DNA from: Frigoriglobus tundricola
GTDB lineage: Bacteria; Planctomycetota; Planctomycetia; Gemmatales; Gemmataceae
Length of the DNA: 64,000 bases
Assembly (NCBI RefSeq): GCF_013128195.2
Contig: NZ_CP053452.2
Coordinates: forward strand, 2,604,001 to 2,668,000
Reading direction: 5' to 3'
Shown: one piece after another, positions 8,071 to 15,844 of the stretch
Layout of the letters: each line of letters opens with the position of its first letter
How positions within the stretch are numbered: position 1 is the first letter of the stretch
Made by a program: the position numbers and the translations under genes
Notes under the pieces: generated by a model
What the model was told of the DNA's origin: nothing
Databases searched by the model: none
The model's input: only the letters and a program-made list of their open reading frames with translations

Positions 8071-9436
8071 TTAACGCGGCCCCGGCGCAACCGGAGCGGC
8101 AGGCGGAATCGCCCCGGCCGGCGCACCCGGCCCGATCGGAGCGGGCGTCGGTCCGGGCACGACAGTAACGATTCCGCGAGTCGCACCGAGGCGGCCGTCC
8201 GCGGTGTGCCCCGCGATCATCAACTGGTACCCGCCCGGCAGGTCGCCCAGATGAAAGTTCAGCGCGGTGGTACCGGCGGCCGGTAGGACGATGACCGGTT
8301 GCCACAGCACCGTATCGGGCGCACCGGCGTCGGGCACCGGGGCCGGTTCGGGCCGCGCCGCGGCGTACTCGCGAACGACCAGTGGCGGCACCGGCGCGGC
8401 GACCACCCGGGCCTGCTGTGCGGCGTACCGCTGCACGGCCAACGAGGCGGGCTGCCGGCCGGCCACGGCGAGGTACGCGTCCACCGCGGGGGCCAGAGTG
8501 GCGGCCCGGTCGGTGGCGTATTTGGCCGCCCGGTCCCCGTCCCGCTTCAAGTCCTCGTCCCGTTCGACAGCGGGAATACTCGGATCGAGCTTGCGAAGGG
8601 ACATCCCCCCCGCCGGTCCCGTCACGTGAAGGTCCTCGTTCGCCACGCTGTGATGCCGTTTCAGCTTCGCATCGCTGTTCGCGCCTGAGAACGCGGGTGG
8701 TCGCCCTCCCGGCGCCGGTAGCATGCCGAGCGGTCCCATCGGAGGAACGTATCCCCCGCTCCCGTTGCCCCCCGGCGGCAGATTCCCTGCCCCGTTCAAC
8801 CCGCCCGGCCCGGCCGGCCCCCCACCCGGTGGCGGCGCGACGGCGTTCGGAACCGGGTGCGGCACCGGCATCGCCGGGGACATCACGTGGGGCGGACGGA
8901 CTTCTCTCAGCGGCGGGATCGACGGGACGTTCCCTCCCCGACCCGGCGCGCCTCCGCCCGTCCCGGAGCCGCCGAAGCCCGGTGCCGGGACCGAGAATTG
9001 GTTCGCCGCGTTGTTCGGGAGTGCGAAGCTCTCGGCCTTCGCGACCTGCGGGGCAGCGGGCGCCACGACCGTCGCGCCGTGGTCAAACGCACGGAGCTCG
9101 CCGGCCATCGCTGGGGCCCGGTCGGCCTGGAGCGTCTGCGAGTCCCCGCTTGCCAATTGGGGAACCGGACGGGCGGGGTCCGCGGCGCTCGCCGTGGCGT
9201 CGTCGCCCCAACCGGCAGCGACCGCGAGGAAGGCGGCGAGGCCAACGGACCCGAGCGTACTGAAGCCGAGCGGGAACCGGCCGGTCGGTCGCGCCAGCGA
9301 CAGCGCGCCGCAACAGAGAGCAAACGCGGCCAGTCCCCCGACGCCGTACCACACCCCCGAGCGGAACTGCTGCACCGGCGCACGGGCGGCGACGGCGGTC
9401 GCCTCCTTCGGCTTCTCGCGCTCGCGGTCGCGCGCT
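8071..9436 (-). pseudogene. C-terminal membrane and proline-rich part of the macroglobulin-like protein (frame-shifted)
   Basis: This frame (ATG at 9375, but readable upstream as DREREKPKEATAVAARAPVQ) continues the large macroglobulin-like frame after a one-base shift at 9427-9437. It has two hydrophobic stretches (VWYGVGGLAAFALCCGALSL and a second ending AAFLAVAAGWG), then a long Gly/Pro-rich linker and a short beta domain (LNFHLGDLPGGYQLMIAGHT), ending in a Pro/Ala tail. Alone it could be expressed from 9375 as a 434-residue protein, but the overlap and continuing composition argue for one ancestral gene with 9430-12359. Confidence 0.6.
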
Positions 9437-12110
9437 CGCGGCCGCGGCGGCGGTCCGCTCGATCTCCGTCGTGTCGCGGGCCGTCGCGCCGACCGCGTCC
9501 AAATCGAGCTTCGCCTGGGCGACGGCCCGCACGGCGGTTTCGTAGAGCGGGGCGTAGGTCTCGAACAGCTTGCGCTGGTCGCGCACCGGTGCGGGCTCGG
9601 TCCACGTCGCGTACTGGCCGTTCTGAACCAGCAGGCGCGCCACGTCGGGGCTCGGGAACGGCGCCCGGACGTGCGGGTGGGCCGGTTGTTCCACGAACCG
9701 GCGCCACCCCTGCGTCCCGAGCAGCAGGTCGAGCGCCTCGCCGGCCCTCGGGTCGTCGGTCAACAAGAAGTCCGCGTACTCCAGGTCGTCCGGGCTCTTC
9801 ACCTCGCCGGCCAGCAGAAAGTGCGTCGGCATGAGCCGGTCCTTCGCGCCCGGGGCGACGCCGGAGTTGACCGCCGCCGCCCACAGCACCGCTGCCGCCG
9901 GCGCGCCCTTCTCGTCGGTCGCCGTGACCGACAGTTGGACCTCGGACCCGGCCCGGAAGGTCCCGGCCGGGAGCGGCGCCGCCGGGGCCGCGGTCCGGAT
10001 GGCGTATTGGAGTTTCAGCTCCTCGCCCGGTTTGCGGAACACGAGCCGCTCCGCGACCGGCTTCAGGTCCGGTTTCGGCTCGCCGGGCACCTCGGCGAGT
10101 TCCTCGAACGCGGTGACGCGCACCACCCCGCCGCGCGGATCGGGGCCGGCCATGAGGCGGACGATCTGCGGCAGTTCGGGCTCGACGACCACCTTTTGCG
10201 TGTCGCTGAGGTGGCCGCGGGTGTACGCGCCGACAACGAGCGTGCGAACCCGGCCGACCGAGTACAACCGCACCCGGATCGGCGTGCCGGGCGCGGTGAC
10301 CGGGTCCAGAACGGACATCACCACACCGTCCGACGCTTGCTCCGGGAGCAGGAAGCCGGTGCGGGCGGCGACCGCGCCGGGGCCGCCGAACAGCGCGACG
10401 GCCGAACTGGGCACCGGCCCGCTGGTCAGAATCGGGGCGTACGCCCCGGCCGGGGCGTCGAGTTTGAGCCACGCCCGCCCCCCGAGCTTGGGCGTGTACG
10501 TGAACGCGGCGAGCCCGCGGTTCGCGCCCGGGTGGCGGTCGTCGCGCAGCGACTCGACCTTCGCCAGCTCCTCGCGCCCGTCGGTCACGGTGCCGCGGAT
10601 GTCCACCGGCTGACCGGCGGGCGTGGTCGCACGGACGTAGACCTTGCACGGCACGCCCGCGACCACCGTGTCGCCGCACTCGGGGAAGAACTCGACCTTG
10701 AGCCGGTTGCCGACCACCGGGACGCGCTGGGCGACGGTCTCTTCACCGCCCAGGGGCGTGCGGAACGTCACCCTGAGGCGCACGTCGCCATCCGGCACCT
10801 CGGCCGGTAGCCGGAACCGGATGCGCGCCCGTCCGTCCGCGTCGGTCTCCTTCGGCGCCTCGATGCCGTCAAGGGGCTCGCCGTCCGCTTGAGCCGTGAC
10901 CGCCGTGACCGCCGCGCCCGGCAGGGCTTTGTCCTGGAACTTGAGTTCGGCCCACGCGTCGACCGTCTGGCCGGGCGCGAACGCCGCCGCCCGGAACCCG
11001 ATCTGTTTGCGACAGGTGTCCGCGGCGCCGGTCCGCACCGTCACGGTGCGGGTGACCGGCAGCGGTACGGTCGGGGGCCGTCCGCCCGGGAGCTCCTGCT
11101 CGTGGAGGACGAGGGTGTAATCGCCGTCCGCGAGGTCCTCCGGCAGAACGAACTCGCCGCACCCCACGCCGCGAACCGGTTGACCGTCGGCCGTGCGCAC
11201 CAGATCGACCCGCCCCGCGCCGCTCACCCGGACGAGACCGGTGGTGCCCGTTACGCTCAGTCCGGACACGGTCCGGTGGTCGCCGGGGCGGCGGAGCTCG
11301 TACCGGAGCACCTGTTCGCGGCCCGGCGGACGGAAGGTCGCGCGGTCGAGCGTGAGCGAGCGGAAGAACAGCCGCTCGCCCGGCCGGTACGCGGCCTTGT
11401 CGGTCACGAGCAGCGTGGCGAACGCCGGCCCGGCGAGGCGGACCCGCTCCTGCAGTTCGGTCCGCGCCAGGGTCTTTTCGTCCACCTGCGCGACGACGAG
11501 GTACAGTTCCGCGTTGGGCTTCACTTGTGCCCACGCCGCTGCCGGCAGGCGGAGCGGGTGCGTGTCCCCCTTGCGTTCGGGATCGAGCGGTTGGCTGAAG
11601 ATGACGGCGTCCGAAGCGTCAACGGCGTGAACCTCCGCGACCATGCGCTTGCCCGCGGTCTCCCAGAGCGGCCGGCTGTCGCGGACGACTACGAGGAAGT
11701 CGTTGGGCGCGCCGGGCTGGACGGTCGCGGGCTTCTGGACCTCCACGACGAGCTTGCGGTTGGCGTCCGCCTGCACCGCCTCCTTCTGGGCACTCACCCA
11801 CTTGCTCAAGAGGGACGCCTGCGCCTGCTCGGCGGCGGCGAGCTTGAGGCCCGCGTCGCTCAGGCTCTGGGCGCGGCGGAGCCGCACGGTCTCCACGGCA
11901 CCGACGGCGTCATCGGCCGCGCGCCACGCGGCCCGGGCGTCGCGGTTCGCGGCGGCGGCCCGGTCGAAGATTTCGAGGACCGACACGACGGTGCCCGGAA
12001 CGGCAATCAGAACTGCGGCGGCGACCGCCCACGCGAGGACCGCGGGCACCCGAAGCGTGCGGCCGCGCCGGTCGCCCCCGTTCCCTGTGGCAGCGGCGCG
12101 GGGGTGGGAA
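9430..12110 (-). CDS. Alpha-2-macroglobulin-type (MG domain) envelope protein
   Basis: About 875 residues belong to this frame (GTG at 12049). A membrane helix (VPAVLAWAVAAAVLIAVPG) is followed by an Ala-rich helical segment, then MG-type beta sandwiches. The block TDKAAYRPGERLFFRSLTLD matches the MG2 signature of bacterial macroglobulins, and GEFVLPEDLADGDYTLVL is an MG3-like strand pair. No CxEQ thioester was found, so it would not trap proteases covalently. The frame joins a zinc-finger N-terminus upstream and a membrane C-terminus downstream, each through an apparent one-base shift. It lies directly behind an ECF sigma gene, suggesting an envelope sensor or anti-sigma role. Confidence 0.7.
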
Positions 12111-12359
12111 CCGGGGCGGGTACGGAAGCGGGGGCGGGGTGCGGCTCCCGACCTTGGTGGGAACCGGCGGCTCGAACCGCGTGCCCGGGAACGCGCCCTT
12201 GGCGGCCCGCGCGATCAGCCCCTGGACGCGGGCGGTCTCGACGCGCCGCGCGCACGCCGGGCACGTCGCGAGGTGCTCCTCCACCGCCGCCGCCTCCGGA
12301 CCGTCGAGGAGGCCGTACAGTTGGTCGAGCAACAGGGAGTGACAGTGTTCGCAATTCAT
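12060..12359 (-). CDS. Zinc-finger (zf-HC2) anti-sigma-like domain, N-terminal to the macroglobulin frame
   Basis: It starts MNCEHCHSLLLDQLYGLLDG and continues AAAVEEHLATCPACARRVE, the HxxxCxxC pattern of zf-HC2 anti-sigma factors. After a Pro-rich linker the frame would lose coding character; dropping one base from a 5-base run (12100-12104 or 12075-12079) joins it to GDRRGRTLRVPAVLAW, the membrane helix of the macroglobulin frame. The gene lies 91 bases after the sigma gene stop; a GTG at 12440 is an alternative start. It probably holds the ECF factor at the membrane (inference). Confidence 0.65.
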
Positions 12360-12450
12360 CTTGCTCAGAGGAACGGGACCGAACGGCGACGGGGGAACCA
12401 CCGCAACGGGGCCGCTCCCGCGACCCGCTCCGGTACTCACCCGTTATCGT

Positions 12451-13068
12451 TCATCCTTCGTCCTTTTCTCCAACGGGGTTGAGCACCTTACGGAGCTTGA
12501 TGAGCGCGGCGCGCATCTGCGTCTTCACGGTGCCGACCGGGGCGTTGCGGATCTCGGCGATCTGCTCGTAGGTGAGGTCGCCGTTCTGGCGGAGCAGGAA
12601 CACTTCCTTTTCGTCCTGCCGCAGTTGGGTGATCGCCTGGCGCAACCGGTCGAGGGCCTCCTGGTCCTCGACCCCTTGCCCGGGCGTCTCGTCCCGCGTG
12701 GGGATCATCAGGTCCTCCTCCGGGAGCGGGCGGCTCTTGCGGTTCCAGGCCGAGCGCTGGAAGTCCTTGGCGGCGTTCAGGCCGACGCGGAAGATCCACG
12801 CCCGGAGGTTCTGCACGTCCGGAACGGACGCCCGCGCGCGCCAGCACTTCAAAAACGCCTCTTGTGCGGCGTCCTGCGCGTCGTCGGCGTTGCCGAGCAG
12901 GTACAGGAGTGTGCTGACGAGTTCGTCGCGCACCTGGTTGAACATGGCCACGAGCGCGTCGTCGCCGGGCCGGCCGCCCGCGGGAGGGGGGCCGACGGGC
13001 GGTGGGGCCGGGGCGGGGTCCGTACCCGCGGGGGGCCTCACGATCGGTGGCGCGCCGTGTTTGGCCAT
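12451..13068 (-). CDS. ECF-type RNA polymerase sigma factor
   Basis: A 205-residue protein. A Pro-rich N-terminal extension of about 35 residues precedes sigma region 2 (LLGNADDAQDAAQEAFLKCW, NLRAWIFRVGLNAAKD) and region 4 (LRQDEKEVFLLRQNGDLTYEQIAE followed by a helix-turn-helix, PVGTVKTQMRAALIKLRK). ATG 13068 has a near-perfect AGGAGG six bases upstream. It is followed by the zinc-finger/macroglobulin gene on the same strand, the usual order for a sigma and its anti-sigma. Confidence 0.92.
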   Translation of the reverse strand: MAKHGAPPIVRPPAGTDPAPAPPPVGPPPAGGRPGDDALVAMFNQVRDELVSTLLYLLGNADDAQDAAQEAFLKCWRARASVPDVQNLRAWIFRVGLNAAKDFQRSAWNRKSRPLPEEDLMIPTRDETPGQGVEDQEALDRLRQAITQLRQDEKEVFLLRQNGDLTYEQIAEIRNAPVGTVKTQMRAALIKLRKVLNPVGEKDEG

Positions 13069-13357
13069 ATCCTCCTACCAATTACGACGACGACCGACCG
13101 GGGACCGATTGGCGAAATGCCGGAGGGACACGAAAGGGCATCATCGCATGCTAGCGGCGACCGCCGCGCTACGGCAAGCGCAAACGAGGTTATGGTGACC
13201 GTTGTCCGGGTGCGCCGCGCAAGGGTGCCCAGTGAAAGTGATACGCGGGTGCTCGCCAAGGTCGCTCACGCGAATCGTCCGGGCTCGACTTGCAGCAGTT
13301 TACCCGACGCCAGACAATGGCGGCGTGGAGCGCCCCGAGTCCGCAGGTACCGGCCGC

Positions 13358-14587
13358 ATGTTCTCGAAGCTCGTCATCCACCACTGGCGGCAGTTTAACC
13401 ACGTCGAGATCGACTTCCACCGCCGCCTAACTGTCCTGACGGGGGTGAACGGCAGCGGTAAGACGACCCTCCTTCACCTGCTCAACCGTCACTGGGGGTG
13501 GACCAACCAGTACGTCAGCAGCCCACCCTCTAATGGAACAGAATCGAGGAAGTATTGGGCCGGCTTTTGGGGTGAAGAGGAGACATCCTCGGGAACAAAC
13601 GTGGCGCGGTATCACACCATCGGCAAATTGGATTACTTGAACGGCGAGAGTGTGTGGCTTACCGTTTCAAGTGACGTGGCGGAAGTCTTCGAAGTCGGGC
13701 CCCCTCCGAGGAAGGTCCCTGGGGTCTACGTTCCTTCGTACCGCTTGCCATACCGCTTTGAACCGATCACAACCGTTCCGGTAAAACTCGACGCGAAACA
13801 ACAGATTTTCGACGGCTACGCGGACGAAGTGCGGATCAGATATTTTGGCGGAGGTCAAAACCGCCTACCGAGTTTCCATCTCAAGCGGGCGCTGATGTCA
13901 CTGGCGCTATTTGGCTACGGCGGCGCGGCCGTGGAACCGGACGCAGAGGCCGTCAAGATATTCGAGGGGTTCGAGAACATCCTTCGCGTCACGCTCCCGG
14001 AATCGCTGCGATTCAAGAAACTCAAGGTTCGCGTGCCGGAAGTTCTCCTCGTAACGGATACAGGAGAGTTCCCGCTGGAGGCCGTTTCTGGTGGGATCGC
14101 GGCCGTCATCGACATCGCGTGGCAGATCCACATGTACGCGCAACTGCACGACGAGTTTGTCGTCGTGATCGATGAGCCGGAAGCGCACCTGCACCCCGCC
14201 CTTCAGCAACGCCTGCTGCCCGATCTGCTGACCGCCTTTCCGAAGGCGCAGTTCGTCATCGCCACGCACAGTCCGTTCATGGTCACGTCGGTGCCGGACT
14301 CGAACGTTTACGTTCTGAACTACAACGCGGAACGCAAAGTCGATAGCACGCTGCTCGACCGGGCGAACAAGGCCGGCTCTGCGGACGAGATCCTCATGGA
14401 CGTTCTCGGCGTGCCGTCCACCATTCCGCAGTGGGCACGGACGAAGATCGATTCGCTTCTGGAAGATTTCTCCAAAGGCCCGTTCACGCAGGCTTCCGTT
14501 AACCAACTCAAGACGAAGATGAGCGATCTCGGAATGGCCCACCTCTTCCCGGAAGTGCTGGCGACCGCCGCGGAGGGCAAGCCGTGA
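13358..14587 (+). CDS. ABC-type/OLD-like ATPase of a Septu-like defence pair
   Basis: A 409-residue SMC/RecF-type ATPase: Walker A GVNGSGKTT (residues 29-37), signature VSGG (243-246), Walker B VVVIDEPEAHLHP (D272, E273) and the switch histidine in ATHSP (H304). This is the AAA15/AAA21 arrangement of PtuA and other anti-phage ATPases. The start is placed at MFSKLVIHHW; an upstream GTG near 13325 is possible. The last four bases overlap the HNH gene (GTGA), implying co-translation. GC content is lower than in the neighbours, fitting a transferred module. The ATPase probably licenses the nuclease during infection (family knowledge). Confidence 0.85.
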   Translation: MFSKLVIHHWRQFNHVEIDFHRRLTVLTGVNGSGKTTLLHLLNRHWGWTNQYVSSPPSNGTESRKYWAGFWGEEETSSGTNVARYHTIGKLDYLNGESVWLTVSSDVAEVFEVGPPPRKVPGVYVPSYRLPYRFEPITTVPVKLDAKQQIFDGYADEVRIRYFGGGQNRLPSFHLKRALMSLALFGYGGAAVEPDAEAVKIFEGFENILRVTLPESLRFKKLKVRVPEVLLVTDTGEFPLEAVSGGIAAVIDIAWQIHMYAQLHDEFVVVIDEPEAHLHPALQQRLLPDLLTAFPKAQFVIATHSPFMVTSVPDSNVYVLNYNAERKVDSTLLDRANKAGSADEILMDVLGVPSTIPQWARTKIDSLLEDFSKGPFTQASVNQLKTKMSDLGMAHLFPEVLATAAEGKP

Positions 14588-15267
14588 TCCGGCTCCACAA
14601 GGGTCCGCCGCCCGATATCCTTGTGAACAAAGCAGCCGAGTGGACGAAGGAATACAAGGACGCACTCGCCGCGAAGACGATGACCGACACCATCCGGTAC
14701 CGCTACCGGCACGCCGACATCAAATTGGCGCTCCGGCGGGACTCGCACAACAAGTGCATCTACTGCGAATCGGACATCGGCTTCGGCCAGATCGACCACA
14801 TCCATCCGGTGACGAAATGCCCCGACGAGATCGTGTTGTGGGAGAACCTCGCTTTGGTTTGCCCGGAGTGTAACACCCACAAGAGCGACTACCACGCGCC
14901 CACCGAACCGCTCATCAACCCGTTCGTCCACGAGCCGTCCGCCCATCTCCTGTTTCTCGGCTCGATGGTAGTTGCCGTACTCGGTGATGCGATGGGATTG
15001 CGCACACTCAAACAGATGAACTTGAACCGCTGGGATTTGATTCAAAAGCGGACCAAGCGCCTGGAACGGCTCGTGCCGCTGATCGAGCAGTGGCGGGCAC
15101 ACCCGGACGGAGCGACGAAGACCATTCTCCGAAACGCCATCCGGGACGAAGCCTCCGATGCAATGGACTATGCCGCCACCGTTCGGGCGTATCTCAAGGG
15201 CGTTTTGGGATGGGATCACCCGCCGGACGCTTCTGCGCCCGATACGGCGGTGGCGACGTCCGGATGA
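14584..15267 (+). CDS. HNH endonuclease, PtuB-like partner
   Basis: A 227-residue protein with a complete zinc-stabilised HNH site: C58xxC61, D71-H72, N88, C93xxC96 and N97 with K100. It begins with GTG overlapping the stop codon of the ATPase. Order and overlap (ATPase then HNH) match the two-gene Septu system, in which the nuclease degrades nucleic acid after the ATPase responds to phage. A standalone restriction-like HNH is the alternative. The C-terminal 100 residues are helical (LIQKRTKRLERLVPLIEQW). Confidence 0.85.
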   Translation: MIRLHKGPPPDILVNKAAEWTKEYKDALAAKTMTDTIRYRYRHADIKLALRRDSHNKCIYCESDIGFGQIDHIHPVTKCPDEIVLWENLALVCPECNTHKSDYHAPTEPLINPFVHEPSAHLLFLGSMVVAVLGDAMGLRTLKQMNLNRWDLIQKRTKRLERLVPLIEQWRAHPDGATKTILRNAIRDEASDAMDYAATVRAYLKGVLGWDHPPDASAPDTAVATSG

Positions 15268-15290
15268 ATGAGCGGGTGCGGGCCGTCCCG

Positions 15291-15680
15291 TCACTCGGCC
15301 GGGGCGGTCGCTCGCTCGGCACCCGGCGGCACGTGTTGCCAGTTCTTCATCGCACTGAAGTAGCGCCAGGTGTGGCCGCCGCCGGAAACGACCAGGACGT
15401 AACTCTGAAACGACTCGTTCACGGAGTAGGCGAACGCCACGCCTTTGGGGAACTTCTGCTCCGCAACCGACGTGTCCTCGAGCCGCCGCGGGTACTGACC
15501 ACGGGCCGACTTGTATTCTTCCAGAGCCGTAACGACGCGCCGCCCCTCGTCGTGAACGTCTTCGGCACTGAAACGGCTGATGTAGCTCAGATAGAACCAG
15601 TAGAGCCCCACACCGATCCAGGCGCAGACGGACACCCGCCACAGGATCGATACGGTCCGGCTCCCTTGCGGATTTTTCAT
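15291..15680 (-). CDS. Single-span membrane protein, pseudopilin-like
   Basis: A 129-residue protein. One membrane helix (ILWRVSVCAWIGVGLYWFYL, residues about 12-31) is followed by an amphipathic stretch and VTALEEYKSARGQYPRRLED, a pattern seen in GspG-like pseudopilins and related planctomycete proteins. A beta-rich end follows (GVAFAYSVNESFQSYVLVVS). It lacks a prepilin peptidase G/FTLIE site, so it is probably not processed as a pilin. It is convergent with the HNH gene, 23 bases away. Confidence 0.7.
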   Translation of the reverse strand: MKNPQGSRTVSILWRVSVCAWIGVGLYWFYLSYISRFSAEDVHDEGRRVVTALEEYKSARGQYPRRLEDTSVAEQKFPKGVAFAYSVNESFQSYVLVVSGGGHTWRYFSAMKNWQHVPPGAERATAPAE

Positions 15681-15844
15681 GACGTTCGGCCGCGCCCGCG
15701 CGCGAAGAGTGTTTGACGGCCTCGCGCCCCGCTCCGCCGCGGCCCGCCACGACGTGCGAACGCGGGCGCGGGACCGACGCTGCGACTGTGGGAATCATAG
15801 TACCCGAATCGTCCGCGCTACGGGCCGAAGTGGGCCGCGATTCC

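Noticed and set aside
8723-10810. Open frame of 695 residues on the plus strand opposite the macroglobulin-like gene
   Set aside because: Arg/Pro-rich antisense frame typical of GC-rich DNA; the minus strand carries recognisable MG-domain sequence over the same bases.
9430-12110. Thioester-type protease-trapping macroglobulin
   Set aside because: No CxEQ motif is present in any of the joined frames, so covalent trapping cannot be claimed.
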